64,000 bases of DNA from Diphasiastrum complanatum (Eukaryota > Streptophyta > Lycopodiopsida > Lycopodiales > Lycopodiaceae). Position 1 is the stretch's first letter. Every line of letters begins with the position of its first letter. Below, piece after piece: positions 36,890-47,700 of the stretch. A model generated the notes under the pieces. The model ran no database searches and was not told the DNA's origin. It saw only the letters and a list, made by a program, of their open reading frames with translations. A program made the position numbers and the translations under genes. The stretch spans positions 22,201,367-22,265,366 of the forward strand of contig CM055098.1 of the NCBI GenBank assembly GCA_029204225.1, read 5' to 3'.

Positions 36890-38404
36890 GGGTGCAGTCA
36901 CTTCTTTCCTCTTCTGTGTTCGTGTGACGGCTAACACAGGAGCATGGAATTGGTGTCTTTCCGATGGCATCCCTGTTGGAACTGTTGGTTGTTGTATCGC
37001 AATGAAGCTGAGAGATGCACTGGTTCCATGTTTTAATGGACAATTCATGTAACAGTGTCCATAACCGCATTCTCAACAGAAGGATGTATATTCTCCCTTG
37101 TAGGGACATTCCGCAATTTTGTGTCCTTCGCCACATCCGTAGCAACCGTAGTTCCTTCCGCCTTGACGCTGAGTATGAGCTGCATAGGCTGCAACATATT
37201 CATTTATGGCAGGATCCATAAATGGTTCATCTGGTCCGTACCATTGCTGCTACTCAGGTTGAGGTGGTACTTGCATCTCTGGTTCCACTGCTGTCAGGTT
37301 TACATGGGCCACTTGATGGTTGACTGGCCCTGGTGGTGCAGGTAAGGCCATACGCTGTTATTGATTCAGTGCGTCATACCTCGGTGCCGCGTTGGGTGCC
37401 CCTTGATGATATGGATAAGAAGTCTGATAAGGACTTCTCTTCTGTTGAACAATCTGGGGGTTAAACAAACAAAATGCTGTATCGTGCAATGTTGCATTGC
37501 ACAGATGACAGAATCTATGTGTCGGTCTCAAATTTTGCTTTAGGACTGGACACTTGTTCGTTGTATGGTTTTGCGTGCACACTGAACACCATGCATTTTC
37601 CCATCGTGGATACTCCAACTGGTTTGGTTCCGGTTTATATATAGTTACTGCTACAGCTCCTTGTAAGGCTTTCAGTTTCTGGTCAAACTGCACCGTAAGT
37701 TGTTCCATCTGCTATTTGTGTAATTTTGTCATTTGCTCGAACAGCAATTTTGTGGATAGAGCGGATGCGCTTGATGATGATGATGCTATCAAGGGAGTAG
37801 GAGTGTGGGTGGATGGATATTCGTCGTCAGTTCCCTCGTCCTCTTCCTTGATGGCATCTTCCATAGCTTCTTGCAGAGTAGCATACTGCTCCCGTCGTTT
37901 CAGTTCTCTTCTAATGCTTCGTGGTAATCCGTCTAGGAACCACATGATCACCACATGATCGGGAGTTAGGGCTGCACTACACTCGGATCGTAGATGTTTG
38001 ACCCATTCAATATAGTCCTTGACCCTTTCTCGTTTTCCCATCTTGACTTTACTCAGCAGGAGAAATGGGTCTTCCAAGAACTTTCTTGGTTTAAAGCGCG
38101 TAATGAGAGCCGCTTTAACCGCTTCCCAGGTGGATTTTTCTTCCTCTGATAGGTTGAAAAACCAATCCTGAGCCACTGCCAATAAGGACATGGGAAACAA
38201 CATCAGCTTTTCCGTAGGTGTCCGTTCGCCGTAGATTTCACAGGCTTGCTTGTAGATCTGGAGGAATCGGATGAGATCTGATGATCCGTCGTATTTTGGT
38301 ATTTCCATCCGTGGTGCTCTCCGGACTGCTTGCAAGGGAGCGACATGTACGGGTTGGCCCATTGGATCCATTGGTGCTAGTTCCGGTTCTGCCTCTTGTT
38401 GCAC
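36890..38404 (-). pseudogene. Ty3/gypsy gag with zinc knuckles
   Basis: The first frame (38404-37712, 230 codons) holds the gag core: IPKYDGSSDLIRFLQIYKQA, AQDWFFNLSEEEKSTWE, ALITRFKPRKFLEDPF and WFLDGLPRSIRRELKR, then an acidic, serine-rich tail. After a stop the gag goes on at 37708-37358 with a Cys/His segment (CSVCTQNHTTNKC, CHLCNATLHDTAFC). About 37050-37160 holds two more knuckles, CYGCGEGHKIAEC and CGYGHCYMNC. Near 36890 the coding turns directly into integrase, so protease and RT were lost in one deletion. The gag belongs to the same lineage as 24886-25326. Confidence 0.88.
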
Positions 38405-38459
38405 AACTGCTAATCTGGGAAGGTGTGGTGCTTGATTTGTTATCCTTCATGCTATTGAT

Positions 38460-39770
38460 CGTCCCGATCTCAGATTCATCCGATTGTGGTTTCTAAAGTG
38501 GTTAGATCTTGCTTATATAGTGGGATGCAGTCTGGATCTTAAGGATCTGATCAATTTGATTGGCCTAAAGTGAATTTTAGGCCTCTTGCGGTGGTTTTTC
38601 CTTGATAACTTTTTACTCCTTGCACTGATTGACCTGAGATTTTGACAGTAGCTGGATCTGATGTAGATCTTTCCACTAATCTGGTCTGCAAGGATTCTCT
38701 TGTGCAAGGGTTGGCTGTGCAAGGGTTCTTTAGCTATTTTTGTAGGTAAAAAACTTGATATCTCTTAGATCTCTGGGAAGTAACTCTCTCAAGGATCACA
38801 GTAGCTGAATCTGGATCAGATCTCACTATGAAATTCTCTGCGAGAGTTAACTCTTGCACTAAGTGAAAATTTCACTGTATGCGAGGGTTCAAAACCACTA
38901 ATTTGGCTTGATCTTCACCAAATCTCTGTACTAATTCTCACAAGATTCATAATTGATGGAAATGGACATTCTGAATCGATTGAGAGAGTCTGCGAGAGTT
39001 TTTACTGGAAGGATTTGCTGGATCTTCAATTTTTAGTGATTTTTTAGCACTTAATCCAATTTTCTGCTCACTAGAATCAAACTAACTCTCGTAGGATCTT
39101 CTATGTCCTTGTCTCTAATAGAAGGAGCTTCAGAATCCTCTGCGATAGTTCTTGCCAACTGGAACTGAAAATTTTGTTGTCAACAAGGGTTCACTGGTAC
39201 TTTTCCGACTTTTTTTTCACTGGGAACTCTCACACAGGCACTTAGACATCCAACTAACTCTCGCAAGCTTCTCTGTGTCCTGGTCTCACTGAGATGGAAC
39301 TTCAGAGGGGTCTGCGAGCGTTCTTATGAAGATTTTTTTTTTTTTGGATTTTTTCAAGGGTTTTTTGAAGTTTTTATGATTTTTTCTCTGATTTTTGCAA
39401 TCTTCTTCGAACTAGCTCTCGAAGGCTTCTCTGTAGGTCTGGGACACTACCCTGGAGCTGCTTCCAGTCATGCAAGGGTTAATTTTCACTGGTTTTGGAG
39501 ATATTAAAATCTGATGAGATTTTAGGCTCTTTTTCCCTCCAAAATGCAGATTGGTGTGTTTTTTTTTGGGTTTTTTGGTTGGTTGGTTTGGTTTTCAAGC
39601 CCTTAGAGGCTGTTCAGGGCCTCCTCTACCCTCTCACACCTCCTCCGCTAGCTGTGAACAATCCAAACACAAAAAAATACAGAAAACTAACTCTAAAGAC
39701 CCAAAAATCTACCTAAAACTACTCTAAAAAGCAAGAAAATAGCTAAAATGCAACTACACTAGTTAGTGGG
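38460..39770 (-). repeat. gypsy 5' leader with degenerate tandem repeats
   Basis: About 1.3 kb between the PBS and gag. A unit of roughly 160-170 bp with AACTCTCGCAAG, CTTCTCTGTGTCC and GGAACTTCAGAG recurs at about 39083, 39254 and 39412, with more diverged versions at 38780-39000. No gene; poly-T runs lie at 39330-39350. Confidence 0.7.
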
Positions 39771-39775
39771 AACCT

Positions 39776-39794
39776 ATCCCTGACATTGGTGCCA
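39776..39794 (-). other. primer-binding site (tRNA-Asp-like)
   Basis: Minus strand TGGCACCAATGTCAGGGAT, close to the tRNA-Asp-type PBS TGGCGCCGTTGCCGGGGAT often used by plant gypsy elements. One base separates it from the LTR terminus. Confidence 0.65.
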
Positions 39795-39795
39795 C

Positions 39796-40615
39796 TGTAG
39801 GGTCAAAGATCTTGCGTAGTATAGCCCTCCCACCTGTCAACAAGGGTTAGATCACTGGGTAGGCACCTAACTATGCATAGATGCTATTTTTAGTTAGTTT
39901 CCTACTTCCTCCATTAACTCTATTCACCACTAACACTACTCACACTAACTCTACTCTTCCTAAACTAACTTCATCATGATTTTGGGTGAAGAGATAGGAT
40001 AGAATAGAAGAGGAAGAAGAAGGGGAAGAGAAAAAGAGAGAGAGATGAGATGGAGGTTAGCTCAAATGCTCAATTTCATTGCTTATGAAAAAACCTTAAC
40101 TAGCATAAACCAAAAAGCATGGGAAATGAAAATAACAAGCAATCACAACAAGAGCATAAGCAAGAGTGATTTGCAAATGAGGATGCTTGAGATCTCAAAA
40201 CGATAGAGTCTCCTCCTCTTTATTAAGCATGAAAATAGTGTACAAATGGTGCCTTTTTATAAAATGTAAAAGGCCCTTGCCCCAAAATCCTATTGGCTAA
40301 TATCTACATTGATCCTATCCATTCATCTTGGACCCAAATTGATCAAAGGGTCCACAAAAAGTACATTGAAACTCACAAGATTCATGTGAGTCCCAATTTG
40401 GATCCAACTCTAAAAAGTAATCTTCTAAGTTTAAAAATGACTTTGGGCCTCTAGTTTTATTTTAATTCAAAGGCCCAAGTCTATTTTATTTAATATACAC
40501 TTAACCTTGTGTGCTCATTGGGCTGTGGGCTTACGCACGCAGGATGCCATGCCCTCGCAACACATTTTATTGGTCAAATTTATCTATTTACAATTCGTTG
40601 GGAATACCCCCAACA
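39796..40615 (-). repeat. gypsy 5' LTR, minus orientation
   Basis: 820 bp. On the minus strand it begins TGTTGGGGGTATTCCC and ends CCTACA next to the PBS. A TATA box (TTTTATAAAAAGG on the minus strand) lies near 40254-40266. It abuts copia pol sequence at 40616. GGGTC follows the LTR there, but no matching flank exists on the other side. Confidence 0.75.
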
Positions 40616-42292
40616 GGGTCGAGAATTGAGGAGGAGTCACCTCAAATCTTTTCACCAAGGAGATCTCAAAGAGAAAGATCCGAGCCTAGGAGGCTTACCT
40701 ATGAAGATAGAGTCAAGCAAGTGGAAATCAACTCCACTAATTGTGCTTATTTTATTTCTCATGAGGAGCCAAAGGATGTATATGATACACTCAACTCAAG
40801 GGAATGGTACCTTGCCATGAAGGAGGAATATGATGCTTTGATGGCCAACAAGACATGGGAGCTTGTGGATCTTCCATCCAACAAGCACACCATTGGTTGC
40901 AAGTGGGTTTCTTGAGTCAAGTATAATCAAGATGGCACAATCAACAAGTACAAGGCTAGACTTTGTGCTAAAGGTTTTGCTCAAGTTTATGGACTTGATT
41001 ATGAGGAGACTTTTGCTCCAGTTGCAAAGATGGTATCAATTAGAATCATAATTTCTGTTGCTTGTTTTTTCGATTGGCAAGTTCTTCAACTTATTTGTCT
41101 CTAATGCATTTCTAAATGGATATCTAGAAGAAGAGATTTATATAAATCAGCCTATTGGGTTCATCCATGACAAAGACAAAGTTTGCTTGCTCTTCAAAAG
41201 TTAATATGGACTAAAGCAAGCTCCAAGGTCATGGTATTCTCGACTTAACACCTTTCTTGAGTCACTAGGATTTAATCTTAGTAACTATGATCCTTCCTTA
41301 TATGTCAAGTTTTTTGATAAAGATACTGTCATCCTTCTTATTTATGTTGATGATATCATTCTAACAGGAAGTTGTATCAAGTTAGTTGAGAAAACCAAGA
41401 TTGCACTTGAAAAAGAGTTCAAGATGCAAGATCTTGGAAAAATTTACTACATTCTAGGATTAGAGATTGACGTTCTTAAAGATAAAGCTTTTGTATGTCA
41501 ATCCAAGTATGCTCTTTCAATGTTAAAAAAGTTCAGAGTATAGAAACTCCTATAAAGCAAAATGTAAAAGACTCTAACAAAGGTGATGAAAGATCCTTCG
41601 TGGACATTACACTTTTTAGGATTCTTATAGGCTCCTTAATTTGGCTCACAATAACTAGACCTGACGTAAGCTTTAATGTTCATAAATTGAGCCAAGCTAT
41701 GCAAAATCCTACAATTTATCTTTGGAAAATGGCCAAGAGAGTGCTTAGATATATATCTTCAACTTTTGATTATGGTTTATTGTATAAAAGTGAAGATATT
41801 TCTATTGTTGGTTATTCTGACTCGGATTTTGCAAGTGATAGAGCAGATAGAAAATCTACAAGGACTTATGTCATATATCTTGAAGGAAACTTGATATCTT
41901 GGCTTTCCAAAAAGCAAGATACTGTATCACTCTCATCATGTGAAGCTGAGTACAAGACACTCACTACAACAACAAAGGAAGTGCTTTGGATCAAGAGGTT
42001 ACTGATGGAGCTAAAGATAATCATGGAAGATGATCTACCTATGACCATGTGTGACAACATTTCAGCCCAAGCCCTTGCCAACAACCCGATATTCCATGCA
42101 AGGAGCAAGCATATCGAAGTTGCACATCACTTTGTGAGAGAGAAGCTCATTGGAGGGGGTATCTACTTGGAGCACATCGACATATCATCTTGTATTGCTG
42201 ATATGCTCACCAAACCTTTGAGCAAAAGTTCCTTCATCAAGCATAGAGCCAATCTTGGAGTAATACCAAGATCCATGTTCAAGTCAATATAG
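40616..42292 (+). pseudogene. copia pol: RT and RNase H
   Basis: From the linker (SRIEEESPQIF) into RT: WELVDLPSNKHTIGCKWV, KARLCAKGFAQVYGLDYEE, NAFLNGYLEEEIYINQP and YGLKQAPRSWYSRL, with YVDD at 41343-41354. RNase H then fills the 265-codon frame 41495-42292: TRPDVSFNVHKLSQ, YSDSDFASDRADRKSTRTYV, LSSCEAEYKTL, SKHIEVAHHFVREK and DMLTKPLSK. Lesions: TGA 40913-40915, a frameshift near 41095, a stop before YGLKQAP, and a frameshift near 41520. The integrase and everything upstream are cut off at the gypsy LTR boundary. A polypurine tract and LTR follow at 42300. Confidence 0.93.
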
Positions 42293-42309
42293 ATTGTTTT
42301 TAGGAGGAG

Positions 42310-43080
42310 TGTTGAAACGGAAAAATAATCCATCTTGACTTTAGGCTTGCTACAAATATTGTACCATGCAAGTATGTTGTTCATAAATGCAAAATGCCAA
42401 GTTTGGCCAAGATAGAACTCGAGCCACATGGATATATCATATTTAGAATGATGAGTACAACTTGCATATAGTTTGTAGACATAGAATTAGCAAATTATGC
42501 TTGTAGAAACTCGTGGCAATTCACATGCATTAATTGTAAGTGATTCATAGTGACATGCAAGGCATGCACAAAGTGTAATGGACACATGCATGATGATTTG
42601 TACATTTCTAGTTAGAACTAGGACACTTGGAAAAAGTTGGTAGAGTTCCATGCATGAGAAGTGACAAATGTCACATAGACTCTAGTTTTCACTTTAGATG
42701 TCATTAAATGATGGATGGATGTGGTTCTACCTCGAGCTACCTCAAACTCCATAAATATGTGTAGCTCTCCTCATATTTTGTGATGAAGAACCAAAGCTTT
42801 GTAGCTATCTCATGCCATTTTGGATCCACACATTTTTTTTTGCTTGTTATCTCTCTATCTTTCTCTCTCTAACTCATGTTGAGGCTAATGCTAATACATT
42901 GATATCTTGTACTTTTGCTCATTATTGATTCATTACTATCATATTCTGATACTTAGCATGCTAGATTGTGGTTAAGCCATAACTTCTATACTAGATCTTG
43001 TTAATCAATTTAGAATCATGTTACTATGCTAATCGTAAGGCTTAATTAGATTCATCATACTTGTGGACAATCCCCACACA
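42310..43080 (+). repeat. copia 3' LTR (right end uncertain)
   Basis: TAGGAGGAG serves as polypurine tract and TGTTGAAACGG starts the LTR at 42310. CTCCATAAATATGTG near 42750 is a TATA candidate. The terminus is not defined; repeats of the next unit start at 43201. Confidence 0.6.
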
Positions 43081-43200
43081 TGTGAATTCTGAAAATTTTG
43101 TCAAATTAAGCCCGTGCCATGCGTCCTAGGTCTAGTTTGGCCCTGATGAGGACATCAGCTTTTTCAAATGAGGGGAGGATGTTGTAAAGCTGATTTAGGT

Positions 43201-43446
43201 GCACCAAGGTGCTCTGTAAGACTCCAAGGGGTGACACTCCCCAAAGGTCCCAAAGCGAGTTAGGAAGTCAAGGACTGAGCCTCCGACCTGTGGTGAGCCA
43301 GCCAAGTAGTTACAGGCCATGGTGCACCAAGGTGCCCTGTAAGACTCCAAGGGGTGACACTCCCTAAAGGTCTCAGAGCGAGTTAGGAAGTCAAGAACTG
43401 AGCCTCCGACCTGTGGTGAGCCAGCCAAGTAGTTACAAGTCATGAG
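43201..43446. repeat. two tandem copies of a 123-bp unit
   Basis: GCACCAAGGTGCYCTGTAAG starts at 43201 and again at 43324. The two copies differ at only a few bases. Since 123 is a multiple of three, the minus-strand frame repeats a 41-residue peptide, but there is no other sign of a gene. Confidence 0.9.
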
Positions 43447-44766
43447 CTAGCTTTGGAGCTCGAGTCATGGCCTAGTCAGGAGCCAAGTTGATTATGTCGT
43501 CGGTCGGGACCCATGTCCGGGAGCCAGCAAAGTGAGCACTTAAAAGTTTGTTTTTCCCAATCCACATTCACCCATAGATCTGCCCATTTTCATGATTGAA
43601 CTCAGTTTTCAAGGGTGAAAGGCGGTCTAGCATGGAGCAATGGCCATTACCTATGGGGCTCGTTGCCAGTTGGTACCTATGAGACCATAAGGTTTAAAAC
43701 CAACTTCTCCAAGTCCCGACTCCCGACGTGCACCGACAGCAAAATGACGACTTGCCCTGACTGACCTTAGAAGGCCGTGCACGTGTCTGCGCTTGAGCTT
43801 TTTTATTGTTTCTCTTGTTTTATTTTGTGCTTGAGCTTTTCGTGTTCGAGAATCCCGTCTATTTTCGCCTTTTTCCGCTGATTTCTTATTTTCATCCCTG
43901 GATCATCATTCCTCGTCTGACGCAATCGAACGATGGTTGCGCTACCTCTCCACGAACCAAATGGATTGCATTCTACTTTGTAGTTGCTTTGCGTTTTCCC
44001 GACGTCTCGATGCCAGACGACTCAGCTTGGGTGACGAGTTTGATTGATTGTTTGCGACGAGCTTTCCATGTTTTGTCAGATGTGTGTGCTTTGCCAATCC
44101 TGTGATTTGTTTGATACTGGCCTGAGATTTGAATGATGAAGAAAAATGGCGCAATTGCACAAAGCACTGACTTGTCCTGATTTTTATTTGAGAAAAAGGT
44201 TTCCATGTCGAAAATTTTGAAACGCTTGACAGAAAAAAAAAAGGTTTAAACGCATTCTTTCTCTTGCATCATCACTAATCCTTGTTAAGGGTTATGGCTT
44301 CTTCTCTCTGTTTATAAGCTTAGCTTGATGCGTTTCTTCAAAGACTAGTTGCGACAAGATTCAAAGTTTGGTCGTCTACGATTTGACGAAATGCGGAAAG
44401 TTAGGATCGAGACTTGCTGATGATGATAAACGCTTCAGGAACGGGCATCACTATTTGCTACGATTCGGATATAGAGGACTGATCTTGTGTTTTACACTGC
44501 CCGTCAGGATTGACTGCCTGTTGATTGGGCCTTTTGGAATCTTAAATTTGATTGAATATCCGTTTCTGGACTCGGTTGCAGCGTGTGCACACTGCAGTGC
44601 AGTGTAGAGAACAAAGTATTTGGATTCATGCCCGAGTTTTATTGGAGGCACTGGCAAGATTGGTATCCTATGTTCAATACTTTTCGTGTCCGAGCAGCTT
44701 TTTATCAGGACAAACGGTTGTGAATCAGCTTGAATTCGCGTCAATGGAGTGAATAAGATTTCCATC
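43447..44766 (+). promoter_or_regulatory. upstream region of the GT14 gene
   Basis: No competing gene. CTGTTTATAAGC near 44308 is a TATA candidate. The poorly conserved frames between 43806 and 44607 lack domains and may be promoter or 5' UTR. The CDS ATG is at 44767; the GTG 18 bases earlier is not a plausible plant start. Confidence 0.4.
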
Positions 44767-47700
44767 ATGGTGAGAAAGTGGCTCTTTCCGTTGGTAGCCA
44801 GCTCCTTAATATCTATTAGCCTTTTAATGCTGGATACGCTCAGTATTGGTGCTTCTTATCGAGGAACGAAATCATCGTTGTTTGATGTTTTCTTGATTAA
44901 ACAAGTGGACGACTTCCCAGAACTATTTGTGGAATCCAAATTGCTTCCATCACAACCTTCTGGTGTTGCCGGTCCACCAAGTGTAGCATATTTAATTTCA
45001 GGAACGAAAGGTGATAGCAACAGACTGAAAAGGGCTTTGCAAGCTCTGTATCATCCAAGAAACCAATATGTACTTCATCTGGATCTGGAGGCTCCACCTC
45101 GCGAAAGAGTCGAGTTGGCCAGGTACGTGAGGCTGGAGCCGACTTTTCTTCAAGCCGGAAATGTACATGTCATAGGGAAGGCCAATTTGGTGACGTACAT
45201 GGGCCCGACAATGATTGCATGCACTTTGCACGCTGCTGCTATTCTATTGCAACGAAGCAAGGAGTGGGATTGGTTTATTAATCTCAGTGCTTCTGATTAT
45301 CCTCTCATTACACAAGATGGTAGATCCCGATCATCTCTTTCAAATCGTCTTTTAAGCCTCAAGTTTTGTAAAATGCAGCTGACAAAGTGTTTGTGTTTCC
45401 TGGCAAATCTTGAAAATAGAGTACGCAGTTAGTTCTTGTGGTAAATTACACGATCAAGCGTTGAAACATTTGAACTGCTTGTGTTGAGGTTGGAAATCTG
45501 AATAAGCGGTATTCATGGTTTGAACTCAATGCAACATTTGAACTGCTTGTGGTGTGTTTGGAATTCTGAGCAAGCGGTATTCATGGTTTGAACTCAATGC
45601 AACATTTGAACTGCTTGTGTTGTGGTTGGAATCTTGATAAGAGTTATTCATAGTTTGGATGTATCTTCTTCGTTGCTTTTAACTTCACTAGCTGTTGCTG
45701 ACTAATTTTCTCAGTTTCCACCTAAAAGTTTGTCCTGGTAAAACTTCACTGCGCGTCTTTGCGGGTAAACTTTTTTTACAGCTGATGGCTTGCCCTGTGG
45801 GTCTGGTCTGTCAGAAATTATCGTGAACATGGGATCAAGGCATGTCAATGTTTGTCAAAGCTGTTAAATGCTACTGGGAAAGCTATAGTTTTTGCTTCAA
45901 ATACAGAGCTTTGTTAAATCGACGATTCATCTTTTGATTCAATTCTCATTCAAATATTTCAGTACGATTGTTATGGAGCATAGTTTTAAATCTTTCTTGT
46001 TGTTTTAGGAGAAGCCAAGGTCATTTAATTCCTGTAAATGAAGTGATGCTAACCCAAAAGGTAATTGATTCCCTGTCTCATTTTCTGCTGTACTTGAATC
46101 GAAACAAATGTAACTTCTTTTCATACTTGAATCAAGTTGTACCCTTTCTGCTTTAAGTCTAATGAAAATGTATTATTTTGATTGCAGATCTGCTTCATGT
46201 CTTGTCATATTTGCCACGGGATGTGAATTTTATTGAGCATACAAGTGATATTGGCTGGAAAGAGTGAGAAATTGACGAGCTTCAAATTTGACTATCCATA
46301 TAGAGCACATTCTTTATCATGAGCTTATGTGTTTTAACAGGTTTCAAATGGAAAATTGAAATTACACATTATCATCCTTTATATCTGCTTTTCAGGTTTC
46401 AAAGGGCCAAACCAATTGTCGTGGATCCTGGATTGTACATGCCCAAAAAGAGTGAGCTGTTTTGGGCTAATCAAAGAAGGGCCGTGCCAAATTCATTCAG
46501 ATTGTTTACAGGTATTTGCTGAAAAAGAAGTTACTAGTACCTAATAATTATAGTTCAAAATAAATTGATTGCGATATTTTGAGATTTTTCTTCAATTAAA
46601 AAGTTGTCTTGATATAAGCTTGTGTGCAACATTTGGTATCAGAGTAGTTGCTTTCGAGACTTGTGAGGGATTTGGCATCATTAACATCTTCAGTTAGCGT
46701 TTGGTGCAATTTTGGAGAGCTAGCGCCCTATTGTAGGTGATCTGTTGGCAGATTCAGAGCTCGTAAGATAGTAGATTGAAGCCCTATGGTGGATTGTTGA
46801 TCTTCTGGCAGCCTTTGAGCATCTTCTGCTTGGCTTGATTATTCTCTGTGCTTTTGTGATAATCCAGCCCGCACAGGATTTGTGAATCTGTTTGTAACTT
46901 CTTCAATACTCAGTATTTTTCAGATTTGTCAGTTGCAATAGGCTTTATGTGGAAGGTCGCTGGTAGGGTAGGGATTTTCGCCTTTCAATTCGGTGACCAT
47001 TCCTTGCTTTTTGCCAATTGTCAGTTTGAAACCCTAGTTTGCTGACTTTTGGAGAAGAAGAGTCTATGTGTAGTTAGAACTTGGCTGTAGGAGGTCTATT
47101 CTATCCAGTTCTTCTAGGAATTCAGGGTAACCTATTTGTGTATTGATTTGAGGTGCTAAGAGCTTGTTTTTGCTTTGTTTCAAGAACTTTAGTTGCTTGA
47201 TTTTGCATAGTTTTTTGCTGCACTGCTTTGGTTTTGCTACCTATGCTTCTAGAGGTAGTACATTGTGCAAGAATATGCCAATAAGCATAGAGTTAACCCG
47301 AGTGGCTTGTGATCCACAAGTTTATCTTTGGCCTTAGCGAAGAGTTGAGGCCTTCAGTTCTTAATGAAGGTTGCGAAATTGTTACGAGACCGTAACAGTA
47401 CCGACCCAACAGTACTTCCAGGTGCAGCTAACCACCGAAGGCAGAGGATCGTGTGATTCCGAGGCATGCATGCATGCCATGCAGTAGGTATGAGGGCCAG
47501 TAATGCCCATTAACCTATGCATATAGCATGAAAAGTGGGTCACGGGTGGTAGCAACAACTACCACCTACCACATCCATGCAAACTCACACTGGGCTAGGA
47601 GGGGCATTCTATAAGAGAGTGCATTGGCTGGGTGGATCAGTTTAGCTTTGCCTTGTATGTGGTTACGCTGTTCCTAACATTGGTATCAAAGTTCTGTCGA

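Noticed and set aside
41495-42292. 265-codon frame as an independent host RNase H gene
   Set aside because: It is the RNase H end of a copia pol, continuous with RT upstream and followed by PPT and LTR.
44749-44766. GTG at 44749 as start of the GT14 protein
   Set aside because: Plants start at ATG; ATG 44767 gives a normal short cytoplasmic tail and membrane anchor.
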